Shown: piece by piece, positions 16,414 through 26,383 of the stretch
Layout of the letters: each line of letters opens with the position of its first letter
Numbering within the stretch: the stretch's first letter is position 1
Origin: Dorea sp. 5-2
GTDB taxonomy: Bacteria > Bacillota > Clostridia > Lachnospirales > Lachnospiraceae
Length of the DNA stretch: 64,000 bases
Assembly (NCBI RefSeq): GCF_000403455.2
Contig: NZ_KE159715.1
Span: 236,132-300,131 of the forward strand
Direction: 5' to 3'
Notes under the pieces: generated by a model
Told to the model about the DNA's origin: nothing
What the model saw: only the letters and a program-made list of their open reading frames with translations
Database searches by the model: none
Translations under genes and position numbers: made by a program

Positions 16414-19400
16414 ATGGGAGAGGTAAGACGAGTATATGTAGAGAAAAAGGAAGGTTTTGGCGTGCAGGCTCACGATCTGAAGCAGGAGATCAGTAATTAC
16501 CTTGGTATTCAGGAGGTGGAAAATGTACGGGTACTGATCCGTTATGACGTGGAGAATATCTCTGAAGAGACATTTGGGAAAGCATGTAAGGGTGTCTTTG
16601 CGGAGCCTCCGGTGGATACTCTCTATCATGAGGAGTTTCCGGTGAAGCAGGGAAGCAGAGTATTCTCGGTGGAATTCCTTCCGGGACAGTTCGATCAGCG
16701 AGCGGATTCTGCCGTACAGTGTATCCAGTTTATTAAAGAGGACGAGCAGCCGGTGATCAGGACTGCAACGACATATGTGATCGAAGGCAAAGGCGGAGCG
16801 ATAACAGATGAGGAGCTTGCGGCGATCAAAGCTCATTGTATCAATCCGGTGGATTCCAGAGAGACAGGTATGGAGAAACCGGAGACACTTGTGGAAGACT
16901 TTCCGGAACCAGAAGATGTGAAGATATTTGAAGGATTTCGAGAGATGGAGGAAGAGCAGCTAAAGGAGCTGTATGAATCTCTGTGCCTTGCAATGACGTT
17001 TAAGGATTTTCAGCATATCCGTAATTATTTTGCCGCAAAAGAGAAGAGGGATCCGTCCATGACGGAGATCAGGGTACTGGATACATACTGGTCCGATCAT
17101 TGCCGGCATACGACATTCTCGACAGAGCTTACGGATGTTACATTCGGGGACGGAGATTATAGAAGACCGATAGAAGAGACTTATCGGAGATATCTGGCTG
17201 ACCACAGTGAGATATTCAAAGGCAGGGAAGACAAGTTTGTATGCCTGATGGATCTGGCGCTGATGGCGATGCGTAAGTTGAAGAAGGAAGGCAGATTAAA
17301 CGATCAGGAAGAATCGGACGAGATCAATGCCTGCAGTATCGTGGTTCCTGTGAAAGTAGATGGGGTGGAGGAAGAATGGCTTGTGAATTTCAAGAATGAG
17401 ACACACAACCATCCGACAGAGATCGAGCCCTTCGGCGGCGCGGCAACCTGCCTTGGCGGCGCGATCCGTGATCCGCTCTCAGGACGGACTTATGTGTATC
17501 AGGCGATGCGTGTGACAGGGGCGGCAGATCCTACTGTCTCGGTGAAGGATACCATGAAGGGTAAGCTCCCGCAGAAGAAGCTGGTCCGGGAGGCGGCGCA
17601 TGGTTACAGTTCCTACGGCAATCAGATCGGGCTTTCGACAGGCGCTGTGAAGGAGATCTACCATCCGAATTATGTTGCAAAGCGTATGGAGATCGGCGCG
17701 GTATTAGGTGCAGCGCCGAGGCGTGCGGTGATCCGGGAGTCTTCGGATCCGGGAGATATCATCATTCTCCTCGGCGGACGTACCGGGCGCGACGGATGCG
17801 GCGGTGCAACCGGTTCATCCAAGGTGCATACAGAAGAATCAACCAAGACATGCGGGGCGGAAGTCCAAAAAGGGAACCCGCCGACAGAGCGTAAGATCCA
17901 GCGGCTGTTCCGAAGGGAAGAGGTCAGCAGGCTGATCAAGAAATGTAACGACTTTGGTGCGGGCGGAGTCTCAGTTGCAATCGGAGAACTGGCGGACGGA
18001 CTGAGGGTGGATCTTGATAAGGTGCCGAAAAAATATGCCGGATTAGACGGGACAGAGATTGCGATCTCCGAATCCCAGGAAAGAATGGCAGTCGTAGTTG
18101 ACCCGAAAGATGTAGATACATTCATGGCATATGCGAAGGAAGAGAATCTGGAAGCTACCTGCGTGGCGGTTGTGACAGAGGAGCCGCGTCTGGTTCTTTC
18201 ATGGAGAGGCAAGGAGATCGTGAACTTGTCGCGCGCCTTCTTAGATACGAATGGAGCGCATCAGGAGACGACGGTTGCGGTAGATATCCCGAGCAGGAAG
18301 GACAGCATACTGGTCAGAGAAGAGATTGGGGATATCAGGAAGAGATGGCTTGCCACGTTAGGCGATCTGAATGTATGTTCGCAGAAGGGGCTTGTGGAGA
18401 TGTTCGATGGTTCCATCGGAGCAGCATCCGTGTTCATGCCTCATGGGGGCAGATATCAGAAGACGGAGACGCAGGCGATGGTGGCAAAGCTTCCGGTCCT
18501 TACAGGGGATTGTGACACCGTAACGATGATGAGTTATGGTTTTGATCCGTATCTGTCCTCCTGGAGCCCTTATCACGGTGCGGTCTATGCGGTAACAGAG
18601 TCGGTTGCGAAGATCGTGGCGTCAGGCGGGGACTGCAGGAAGATCCGGTTTACGTTCCAGGAGTATTTCCGCCGCATGACAGAGGATCCGCATAGATGGA
18701 GCCAACCTTTTGCCGCGCTTTTGGGAGCTTATAACGCGCAGCTTGGTTTTAGCCTTCCTTCTATAGGAGGAAAGGACAGTATGTCAGGAACCTTTGAAGA
18801 CATAGACGTACCTCCGACACTCGTATCATTTGCGGTAGACGTTGCGGCAGAGAAGGATATCATCACGCCGGAGCTTAAAAATCCGGGGAACAAGCTGGTA
18901 TGGCTTCGGATCGAGACGGATGAATATGATATTCCGGTATATGAAAAGGTACTGGAGCAGTATGGGAAATTCACAGACGATATCCATAACGGACGGATCG
19001 TATCCGCATATGCGCTTGACAGACATGGGGTTATCGCTGCGGTCAGCAAGATGGCATTTGGAAACCGGAATGGCGTAAGAATCGAACACAATATTGACGA
19101 GAGAGATCTGTTTATGCCGGCATTCGGCGATATTATCGCGGAGGTTCCGTCAGATAAGGTGGGCGAGCTTTCTATTACGTATACCGTGATCGGAGAAGTG
19201 TTAGATCAGCCGGTACTTTCTTACAAAGATATAGAGATTTCTCTTTCCGAAGCGGAAAAGGCATGGAGCGAACCGCTGGAGAGTGTATTTGCAACGAATT
19301 CCGGGGCTCTTGGACAATGTGAGAAAGTAGAAACAAGGCTTTACGACACGAAAGAGATCAGTATCTGTACGCATAAGATCGCACAGCCGACGGTATTTAT

Positions 19401-20181
19401 CCCGGTTTTCCCGGGAACAAATTGTGAATATGACAGTGCGAGGGCATTTGAGAGGGCAGGTGCGAAGACGGTCATAAAGGTATTCCGGAATATGAGTGCG
19501 TCTGATATTATTGATTCGATGGAGGTATTTGAGAAGGCGATCGGCGGATCTCAGATCATCATGTTCCCGGGAGGGTTCAGTGCAGGCGATGAGCCGGACG
19601 GATCTGCGAAGTTTTTCGCCACGGCATTTCAGAACGCAAAGATGAAAGAAGCTGTGGAGAAGCTGTTGAATGAACGTGACGGACTGGTGCTTGGAATATG
19701 TAATGGATTCCAGACACTGATCAAGCTTGGGCTTGTTCCGAATGGTACGGTCACCGGACAGACGGAAGATTCTCCGACCCTGACTTACAACACGATCGGC
19801 AGGCACATTTCTAAGATGGTGTATACGAAAGTAGTTTCCAATAAGTCGCCCTGGCTTTCAAAAGCGGCGCTCGGAGGCGTGTATACCAATCCGGCATCCC
19901 ACGGAGAGGGCAGATTTGTGGCAAATGAGGAGTGGATCAAAAAGTTATTCGCAAATGGTCAGGTGGCGACACAGTATTGTGATCTTGAAGGAAATATCAC
20001 GATGCAGGAAGAGTGGAATGTAAATGGTTCTTATTGCGCGATAGAAGGTATAACGAGCCCGGACGGACGTGTGTTTGGTAAGATGGCGCATTCCGAGAGG
20101 CGTGCGAGGTCAGTGGCTGTTAATATCTATGGGGAACAGGATCTGAAGATTTTTGAGTCTGGGGTCGAATACTTCAAGTAA
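16414..20181 (+). CDS. purL: phosphoribosylformylglycinamidine synthase, single-chain
   Basis: Converts FGAR to FGAM with glutamine and ATP, fourth step of purine synthesis. At 1255 residues it is the large single-chain type that combines synthetase and glutaminase, as found in many Clostridia, rather than separate PurS/PurL/PurQ. The synthetase part has DTYWSDHCRHTTF near 220, FKNETHNHPTEIEPFGGAAT, and PSIGGKDSMSG. The glutaminase domain covers about residues 1000-1255: FPGTNCEYDSARAFERAG, FSAGDEPDG, the nucleophile in GICNGFQ, and the late His/Glu in NPASHGEGR. It stands alone between the repair block and the cyclic-di-GMP cluster, with its own weak promoter and a downstream terminator. No other purine gene is close by. 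Confidence 0.96.
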   Translation: MGEVRRVYVEKKEGFGVQAHDLKQEISNYLGIQEVENVRVLIRYDVENISEETFGKACKGVFAEPPVDTLYHEEFPVKQGSRVFSVEFLPGQFDQRADSAVQCIQFIKEDEQPVIRTATTYVIEGKGGAITDEELAAIKAHCINPVDSRETGMEKPETLVEDFPEPEDVKIFEGFREMEEEQLKELYESLCLAMTFKDFQHIRNYFAAKEKRDPSMTEIRVLDTYWSDHCRHTTFSTELTDVTFGDGDYRRPIEETYRRYLADHSEIFKGREDKFVCLMDLALMAMRKLKKEGRLNDQEESDEINACSIVVPVKVDGVEEEWLVNFKNETHNHPTEIEPFGGAATCLGGAIRDPLSGRTYVYQAMRVTGAADPTVSVKDTMKGKLPQKKLVREAAHGYSSYGNQIGLSTGAVKEIYHPNYVAKRMEIGAVLGAAPRRAVIRESSDPGDIIILLGGRTGRDGCGGATGSSKVHTEESTKTCGAEVQKGNPPTERKIQRLFRREEVSRLIKKCNDFGAGGVSVAIGELADGLRVDLDKVPKKYAGLDGTEIAISESQERMAVVVDPKDVDTFMAYAKEENLEATCVAVVTEEPRLVLSWRGKEIVNLSRAFLDTNGAHQETTVAVDIPSRKDSILVREEIGDIRKRWLATLGDLNVCSQKGLVEMFDGSIGAASVFMPHGGRYQKTETQAMVAKLPVLTGDCDTVTMMSYGFDPYLSSWSPYHGAVYAVTESVAKIVASGGDCRKIRFTFQEYFRRMTEDPHRWSQPFAALLGAYNAQLGFSLPSIGGKDSMSGTFEDIDVPPTLVSFAVDVAAEKDIITPELKNPGNKLVWLRIETDEYDIPVYEKVLEQYGKFTDDIHNGRIVSAYALDRHGVIAAVSKMAFGNRNGVRIEHNIDERDLFMPAFGDIIAEVPSDKVGELSITYTVIGEVLDQPVLSYKDIEISLSEAEKAWSEPLESVFATNSGALGQCEKVETRLYDTKEISICTHKIAQPTVFIPVFPGTNCEYDSARAFERAGAKTVIKVFRNMSASDIIDSMEVFEKAIGGSQIIMFPGGFSAGDEPDGSAKFFATAFQNAKMKEAVEKLLNERDGLVLGICNGFQTLIKLGLVPNGTVTGQTEDSPTLTYNTIGRHISKMVYTKVVSNKSPWLSKAALGGVYTNPASHGEGRFVANEEWIKKLFANGQVATQYCDLEGNITMQEEWNVNGSYCAIEGITSPDGRVFGKMAHSERRARSVAVNIYGEQDLKIFESGVEYFK

Positions 20182-20230
20182 AAGACGAGAGCGAAGAAGT
20201 CACACATGGTACGGAGCATTTAGAACAAAA

Positions 20231-20276
20231 AAGAAGAGGGAGATTTAAGCAGGTAAGAGTCTCTCTCTTCTTTTCT
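20231..20276 (+). terminator. rho-independent terminator after purL
   Basis: Stem AAGAAGAGGGAGA with TCTCTCTCTTCTT (one G-T wobble), 16-base loop, followed by TTCTT. It lies about 50 bp after the stop and may also close the minus-strand PilZ gene. Confidence 0.8.
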
Positions 20277-20311
20277 TAATATTATTGTTGGATTCTATTG
20301 TATGGGTTATG

Positions 20312-20917
20312 TTACCATGCGCTGTTAAGCTGTTTCCGGTATACATATTGCCGGATATCCCGCTCCGTACTCTTGGGGAGTTCTACAAACTGACAGCCAT
20401 AACCATAATAGTTATCCCGGATGAGCGTCACACGTAACACTTTGCCCTGTATTTCCTGATCTTTCTTTGAAAAATGATACTGGAATTCAAAATGTTCGCC
20501 GATATCCATCTTTGTAGAAGCGGTCATATAGATGCCGCCTACACTGATATTCTGTATAATGCCACGGAAACTTCCATGGGCGGCCGTGATAAAGGTTGCT
20601 TCCCTGACCATGCGCACCCGCAGTTCTTTCTGACGCTGCAGGATCTCAAGGATCTCAAGGATCACACAGTCTGCCAACCATGGTTCAAGAATATAGGGAT
20701 CCGTATTCTTTCGGATCTCAAGTTCGCAGAACGTCTTTATATAGCCGACCTGACTGTCAAAAAAATCTACCCGAAGTCTGTCTGTATGTAGTCCCAGGTC
20801 ATTGTTATCATCAAAATGTAATGTGATTCTCTCGTCTATGCATCGAACTCTGGCGCGGACTACGATACCTTCTTCCATACCATAGATGGTGCATGTGCTG
20901 CAGTTTTTTAAAATCAT
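20312..20917 (-). CDS. PilZ domain protein (probable cyclic-di-GMP receptor)
   Basis: 201 residues. The C-terminal half is a PilZ domain: basic Arg motif around residues 98-106 (RVRMVREATF) and NISVGGIYM, the N/DxSxxG motif, about 24 residues later. The N-terminal half looks like the YcgR-like flagellar-brake fold. Receptors of this type change motility or exopolysaccharide output when they bind cyclic-di-GMP. It is on the opposite strand to the phosphorelay cluster and starts 241 bp from it. The ATG is preceded by a G-rich run at an unusually long spacing. No flagellar genes are in this window. Confidence 0.8.
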   Translation of the reverse strand: MILKNCSTCTIYGMEEGIVVRARVRCIDERITLHFDDNNDLGLHTDRLRVDFFDSQVGYIKTFCELEIRKNTDPYILEPWLADCVILEILEILQRQKELRVRMVREATFITAAHGSFRGIIQNISVGGIYMTASTKMDIGEHFEFQYHFSKKDQEIQGKVLRVTLIRDNYYGYGCQFVELPKSTERDIRQYVYRKQLNSAW

Positions 20918-21066
20918 AGGTTTATAATGCCCCCCTCACTGTAAATAGAAGTATTCCGTATAATTTGTAGAAATATTTTGTTTAACAGAATTAATTTTAT
21001 CATGCTGTCAGATGAAATGCAATCACTAATTGCAGGAATAGGATACATAGAAATTTGAGAAAGGAA

Positions 21067-21095
21067 TTGATTTCAGTAGTAGGATTGTTTATAAT
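21067..21095 (+). promoter_or_regulatory. promoter of the phosphorelay operon
   Basis: The -35 TTGATT (21067-21072), 17-bp spacer and perfect -10 TATAAT (21090-21095). The predicted start lies near 21102, and an inverted repeat CATGAA-N7-TTCATG (21104-21122) follows at once, a possible operator. Confidence 0.65.
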
Positions 21096-21158
21096 GAATA
21101 TACCATGAATGGTTTGTTCATGAGAGAGTTGGGTATTATATGAAGAAAGGGATAACGG

Positions 21159-23705
21159 ATGTTTAGAAAGACAAAGAGATTTTTATTTGTTAGTATGAGT
21201 TGTCTTGTTCTGCTTTGTGTTTTGATTTTTTTGTGGTTGAGTTCGATTATGACCGGAAAGAGTGAAGAAGCAATCAATGATGTGGGCAAGATCTATATGT
21301 CAGAGATGAGTACACAGCTGCAGCAAAAGTTCGATGCGATCACTGCATCCTGGGTATCGCAGGTAGAGGGGATTGCCAAACGTACTCCGCCGCAGGAGCA
21401 GGTATATGGACAGGCGATGCTGGACGATCTGGCATTAGGAGCAAGTGTCAGGGAATTTGAATATCTGGGATTATACACGGAAGACGGGGAATACGAAGAT
21501 GTCTATGGCACACCGGTGACTTTTCTTGATGAGCAGGAATTTCATATGGCGATTGGGGAAGAGGATAAAAAGATAACGAGCGGTTTTAACGCAAACGATG
21601 AGAAACTACTCTTTTTTGTGATAGATGCACAGTATCCGATGAAAGGCGGAAAAGTCAGCGATGTGTTGGTCGCAGGACTTCCTATGAGTCATTTGGAATC
21701 GGCGCTTGTATTGGAAGAAGAGAACTCAATGGTATATTCTCACATTATCCGTAAAGACGGGAAATTCGTGGTAAGGACGGGGGAAGCATTCCGCGATAAT
21801 TATTTTGATCGGTTAAGAGAGACGATTTCAAATAATAACCAAAAGAATCCGGAGACATATGTAGAAGAAGTTCAGGAAGCGATGCAGGCTGAGGAAGAAT
21901 ATTCGGCTTTGCTGATCGTTGATGACACGCACCGCCATATTTATTGTGCCCCGCTTTGTAATTCGGAATGGTATCTGGTGTCCATTATGCCTTATGGAGT
22001 ATTAGATGATGCGATTTTGCATCTGAGTGATGAGAGACAGAAGACTATGGTGACGGCAGGGGGGATTATATTAGCGGCATTGTTGGTGATCTTTGCCCTG
22101 TATTATCGGTTGACTCAGCAGCAGTTGAGAGAGCTTGAGAAAGCGGAGAAGGCAGCGACCAGTGCGAACAAGGCAAAGAGCGAATTTTTGTCCAGTATGA
22201 GCCATGATATCAGGACTCCGATGAACGGGATCGTCGGGATGACGGCGATCGCGATCGCGAATGTCCATGATATGGCAAGAGTACAGGATTGTTTAAAAAA
22301 GATCAGTTTGTCAAGCCGGCACTTGTTGGGGCTGATCAACGACGTGTTGGATATGTCAAAGATCGAGAGCGGGAAATTGTCTTTGAATATTGACATCCTG
22401 TCTCTTAGGGATGTTATGGAAAATATTGTGAATATCGTTCAGCCGCAGATTAAAGAAAAGTGTCAGCATTTTGACATATTCATTCAGGATATTGAATCAG
22501 AAGAAGTGTGCTGCGACGGTGTGCGGCTGAATCAGATCCTGGTTAATCTGCTGTCCAATGCAATTAAGTTTACGCCGGAAGAAGGAACGATCAACGTATA
22601 TCTTTTTCAGGAAGAGTCGCCGAAAGGAAGCGACTATGTGAGATGTCATTTCCGTGTGAGAGATAACGGGATCGGAATGTCGCCGGAGTTTCAGAAGAAG
22701 ATCTTTGAAACTTTTTCAAGAGAAGATACCAAGGTTCAGAAGATTGAAGGGACAGGCCTTGGTATGGCGATCACGAAGTTTATCGTAAGCATGATGGGCG
22801 GAACGATCGAAGTGGAGAGCGAACAGGGAAAAGGAAGCGAATTCCATGTGATCATTGATTTTGAAAGAGCGACGATCCAGGAGGTAGATATGGTTCTTCC
22901 GTCTTGGAGGCTTCTGGTTATAGATAATAATGAGGATCTGTGCCGCAGTGCGACGTCTGCACTAAAAGAGATCGGCGTTCAGGCTGAATGGGTTCTGGAC
23001 GGGGAGAAGGCGCTGCGGAAGATAGAAGAGAACCATAAGAGAAATACGGATTATGAAATTGTATTATTAGACTGGAAGATGCCGGGGATGAACGGCCTGG
23101 AGACGACCAGAGGAATCCGAAAGATCGTAGGAGACGAGCTTCCGATCCTGATCATCTCGGCGTATGACTGGAGCGAAATAGAAGATGAAGCGCGTGCGGC
23201 GGGAGTACAGGGATTTATATCCAAGCCATTATTCAAATCCAATCTTTATCTGGGACTCAGCCGTTATGTGGAAGGCGCGCCGGATGAAGACGAACAGGTG
23301 AATGCGCTGGAAGAAGAGAGGGATTTTGGCGGACTGCGTATTTTGCTTGCAGAAGACAACGATCTGAACTGGGAGATTGCGGAAGACATTCTCACAGATG
23401 TTGGATTCGAAGTGGAATGGGCGGAGAACGGGAAAATCTGTGTTGAGAAATTTGAACAGTCTGCACCGGGTTATTACGATGCGGTCCTGATGGATATCCG
23501 TATGCCGGTTATGAACGGATATGACGCCGCAAAAGCGATCCGTGCGCTGAATCGGGCGGACGCCAGACTTCCGATCATTGCTATGACGGCGGATGCTTTT
23601 TCGGAAGATATTCAGAGATGCCTGGAGTGCGGTATGAATGAACATGTGGCAAAGCCGATCGATATCGAGAAGCTTATGAAATTATTGAAGCGATATTTGG
23701 GTTAG
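21159..23705 (+). CDS. hybrid sensor histidine kinase with two receiver domains
   Basis: 848 residues. Membrane spans at 8-30 and 299-316 flank an extracellular sensor region (Cache-like fold likely). The dimerisation domain carries His349 in SEFLSSMSHDIRTPMNG, followed by a HATPase (NILVNLLSNAIKF, then DNGIGMS and GTGLGMAI). Two receiver domains follow: the first with the phospho-Asp in IVLLDWKMPG, the second in AVLMDIRMPV. The kinase therefore contains its own receivers, and the HPt partner at 25812 would pass phosphate on. A separate response regulator with an enzymatic output is encoded next. The sensed signal is not known. Transcribed from the TTGATT/TATAAT promoter. Confidence 0.92.
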   Translation: MFRKTKRFLFVSMSCLVLLCVLIFLWLSSIMTGKSEEAINDVGKIYMSEMSTQLQQKFDAITASWVSQVEGIAKRTPPQEQVYGQAMLDDLALGASVREFEYLGLYTEDGEYEDVYGTPVTFLDEQEFHMAIGEEDKKITSGFNANDEKLLFFVIDAQYPMKGGKVSDVLVAGLPMSHLESALVLEEENSMVYSHIIRKDGKFVVRTGEAFRDNYFDRLRETISNNNQKNPETYVEEVQEAMQAEEEYSALLIVDDTHRHIYCAPLCNSEWYLVSIMPYGVLDDAILHLSDERQKTMVTAGGIILAALLVIFALYYRLTQQQLRELEKAEKAATSANKAKSEFLSSMSHDIRTPMNGIVGMTAIAIANVHDMARVQDCLKKISLSSRHLLGLINDVLDMSKIESGKLSLNIDILSLRDVMENIVNIVQPQIKEKCQHFDIFIQDIESEEVCCDGVRLNQILVNLLSNAIKFTPEEGTINVYLFQEESPKGSDYVRCHFRVRDNGIGMSPEFQKKIFETFSREDTKVQKIEGTGLGMAITKFIVSMMGGTIEVESEQGKGSEFHVIIDFERATIQEVDMVLPSWRLLVIDNNEDLCRSATSALKEIGVQAEWVLDGEKALRKIEENHKRNTDYEIVLLDWKMPGMNGLETTRGIRKIVGDELPILIISAYDWSEIEDEARAAGVQGFISKPLFKSNLYLGLSRYVEGAPDEDEQVNALEEERDFGGLRILLAEDNDLNWEIAEDILTDVGFEVEWAENGKICVEKFEQSAPGYYDAVLMDIRMPVMNGYDAAKAIRALNRADARLPIIAMTADAFSEDIQRCLECGMNEHVAKPIDIEKLMKLLKRYLG

Positions 23706-23769
23706 CTTGATCTACAGGGCTGGGTTTTGATTCGGATTATATAGGTAAGAAAGAGGTATAGACGGGGCA

Positions 23770-25815
23770 ATGGAAAGTGTATTTGATAAGAAAAAGATAT
23801 TGATAGTGGACGATTCGGAGATTAATCGTTCTTTATTATCGGACATGCTTGATGATGAATACGAGATTATAGAAGCGGAAAACGGTATGGAAGCATCTGC
23901 GATTCTGCATGAACATGAGCATGAGATATCCTTGATGTTGTTAGATATTATGATGCCGGTCATGGATGGCTTTGAGACGCTGGAAGCCATGAATAAAAAT
24001 GGTTGGATCAAAGATATTCCGGTTATTATGATATCGGCGGAGACAGTTCCGTCCTATGTAGACCGCGCATATGATCTGGGGGTACAGGATTTTATAAACA
24101 GGCCTTTTGACGAGCGTACAGTACGCAGAAGGGTAGTCAATACAATTCTTCTTTTTGCAAAGCAGAAGGAATTGTCCCATATGGTCATGAACCAGATTAT
24201 GGAAAAAGAAAATGATAATAAACTGATGATAGAGATCCTGTCTAATATTGTGGAATTCCGTAACGGGGAAAGCGGCCTGCATGTATTACATATCCGTGTG
24301 CTGACGGAGATTATTTTGAAATGGCTGATCGACAACAGTGAGTATGGACTTTCGGAGGATGATATCTATCTGATCTGTAATGCTTCGGCATTGCATGATA
24401 TAGGAAAGATCTCCATTGCATCAGAGATATTGAATAAGCCGGGGCGTCTGACAGATGAAGAATTTAAGATCATGAAAGGACATGCGTTGGAAGGCGCCAG
24501 ACTTTTGCAGGATATCCCGATGAGAGAAAATGAACCGTTGATCCAGTTGGGATATCAGATCTGCCGGTGGCATCATGAACGATTCGATGGAAGAGGATAT
24601 CCGGATGGATTGAAAGGAGAAGAGATTCCGATCGCCGCACAGGTAGTCGCGTTGGCGGATGTATATGATGCTTTGACCAGTAAGCGGGTGTACAAGCCGG
24701 CATTTTCACACGAAAAAGCGGTTGATATGATATTGAACGGGGAGTGCGGGGTCTTCAATCCAGTACTTTTGACATGTCTGAAGGAATTGTCGGAGACATT
24801 AGAAGAAGAACTCAGACAACGTTCGGAAGGACAGAATTTCCAGGAAGAGGCGTTGGATGCGGTAGAGCATATGATGGAGAGCGGCGAGTTGGATGTTTCG
24901 GACCGGACATTGAAGCTTTTGGAGCATGAGCGGGTTAAATACCAGTTTTTTGCCGAATTATCTCAGGAGATTCAGTTCGAATATACAACGACGCCGGAGA
25001 TGGTGATCTTGTCCGAGTGGGGAGCAAAGTATCTGAGTATGCCGGAGACGATCCTGAATCCGAAGAAGGACGACTTTGGAACCGTATTGTTCGCGCCGAA
25101 GGATTTTGAAGATTTTCTGGCAAGGCTTGAGAGTACGACGCCGGAGAATCCGATGGTAGAAGAAAAGTATCTGATGAATATCAACGGACATACGAGATGG
25201 AGCAAAGTGGTTGCGCGCTCCATGTGGGCGTCGTGGGAGCCGCCGGAATATACGGGTGCGATCGGAAAGATTGTCGACATACACGAAGAGCAGGAGAAGA
25301 TGGATCGGCTGAAGCTTATTGCAGCACATGATTCTTTGACCGGGCTTCTGAATCATAAGGCGGCGAAATCACAGATCTCGGCGATCTTAGAGCAGGATGA
25401 TGAGAAGAAATACATTATGATCGTATTCGATCTGGATCATTTTAAGATGGCAAATGATACCTTTGGGCATCTGTTTGGAGATGAAGTGCTCAAATATGTA
25501 GCGGAGACAATGAAGAAGAATACCAGAAATTTTGATATCGTTGCCCGGATGGGCGGAGACGAGTTCTTGTTGTTCATGCCGTATAAAGATGAGATGGAAT
25601 CTTTGGTGCAGCGTATTTTTAACCTGCTGCACAGTGAATATAATGGCTTTTCGATCAAAGTAAGCATGGGAGTATCCTGTGCGAAAGAGTGCAACGGAAA
25701 GTATGATGTCTTATTCCATATGGCGGATGAGGCTTTGTACGAGGTAAAACGTAACGGGCGGGATAATTATTGCTTTTATAAAAAAGAAAATATGAAACTA
25801 GGAGGAAGTGAATGA
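23770..25815 (+). CDS. response regulator with HD-GYP and GGDEF domains
   Basis: 681 residues, domains in order: receiver (1-125, phospho-Asp59 in LLDIMMPVMDG), HD-GYP phosphodiesterase (about 145-350: HDIGK and HHERFDGRGYPDGL), a PAS-like stretch (about 400-520), and a C-terminal GGDEF diguanylate cyclase (about 525-670) with intact GGDEF and the substrate segment FDLDHFKMANDTFGH. An RxxD inhibitory site (RNFD) lies five residues ahead of GGDEF, as in product-inhibited cyclases. One protein could therefore make and break cyclic-di-GMP, with the receiver setting the balance. It follows the kinase after 64 bp and is coupled to the HPt gene by overlap. Confidence 0.92.
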   Translation: MESVFDKKKILIVDDSEINRSLLSDMLDDEYEIIEAENGMEASAILHEHEHEISLMLLDIMMPVMDGFETLEAMNKNGWIKDIPVIMISAETVPSYVDRAYDLGVQDFINRPFDERTVRRRVVNTILLFAKQKELSHMVMNQIMEKENDNKLMIEILSNIVEFRNGESGLHVLHIRVLTEIILKWLIDNSEYGLSEDDIYLICNASALHDIGKISIASEILNKPGRLTDEEFKIMKGHALEGARLLQDIPMRENEPLIQLGYQICRWHHERFDGRGYPDGLKGEEIPIAAQVVALADVYDALTSKRVYKPAFSHEKAVDMILNGECGVFNPVLLTCLKELSETLEEELRQRSEGQNFQEEALDAVEHMMESGELDVSDRTLKLLEHERVKYQFFAELSQEIQFEYTTTPEMVILSEWGAKYLSMPETILNPKKDDFGTVLFAPKDFEDFLARLESTTPENPMVEEKYLMNINGHTRWSKVVARSMWASWEPPEYTGAIGKIVDIHEEQEKMDRLKLIAAHDSLTGLLNHKAAKSQISAILEQDDEKKYIMIVFDLDHFKMANDTFGHLFGDEVLKYVAETMKKNTRNFDIVARMGGDEFLLFMPYKDEMESLVQRIFNLLHSEYNGFSIKVSMGVSCAKECNGKYDVLFHMADEALYEVKRNGRDNYCFYKKENMKLGGSE

Positions 25816-26177
25816 TGACAGTTAAGGAATGTTATGAAAAGATTGGTGCAGATTATGAAAGTGTGTTGGGAAGACTGAGGAAGGATGAAAGGATTCAGAA
25901 ATTCCTGCTTAAATTTCTGAATGATAAGAGTTATGAATTGTTATGTGATTCATTGGAGACAAAGAATATGGAAGAGGCGTTCCGGGCGGCTCATACATTA
26001 AAGGGAGTGTGTCAGAATCTGTCGCTGAGCCCGCTTTATGAGTCTTCTTCTGAATTGGCTGAGAGACTGCGGGACGGCAAAGAATATGCGGCGGATGTGG
26101 ATCCTCTTGTAGAGCAGGTGAAAAAGGATTATACACATATGATGGGATGCATCCATGAACTGGCAGAAAGCGAGTAA
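25812..26177 (+). CDS. HPt phosphotransfer protein
   Basis: 121 residues, all helical. The phosphorylated His is His61 in AAHTLKGVCQNL, the standard HPt motif. It overlaps the previous gene by 4 bp (ATGATG with the TGA stop), and lies on the same transcript as the hybrid kinase and the receiver enzyme, which gives a complete four-step phosphorelay in one operon. A free HPt is needed because the kinase has receivers but no HPt of its own. Confidence 0.9.
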   Translation: MMTVKECYEKIGADYESVLGRLRKDERIQKFLLKFLNDKSYELLCDSLETKNMEEAFRAAHTLKGVCQNLSLSPLYESSSELAERLRDGKEYAADVDPLVEQVKKDYTHMMGCIHELAESE

Positions 26178-26334
26178 TCTGCAGATTGCTGTCAGGACAT
26201 CCTGAAATGAAATTTGGAGTACACTCTGTTGCAAGAAGGGGAAGAATTGATTGCAAAAAGTCTCCAATTTCCGTGGGAAAGTGAAGGACAAGAAAAGCAA
26301 AGTTGCATAAATTTTAAAAAATCTAAAAAAAACC

Positions 26335-26363
26335 TTGTGTTCTTCATAGAAATATTTTAAAAT
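26335..26363 (+). promoter_or_regulatory. promoter ahead of the small repeat ORF and gdhA
   Basis: The -35 TTGTGT (26335-26340), 17-bp spacer and -10 TAAAAT (26358-26363) predict a transcript start near 26370, only about 15 bases before the start codon of the small ORF. No other good promoter is seen before gdhA. Confidence 0.55.
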
Positions 26364-26383
26364 ATGTAAGAGCGGAGGCGTGA

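Noticed and set aside
26213..26228. MerR-box-like sequence (GGAGT-AC-ACTCT)
   Set aside because: Resembles the operator at 5441-5460 but no -35/-10 pair with a 19-bp spacer is present.
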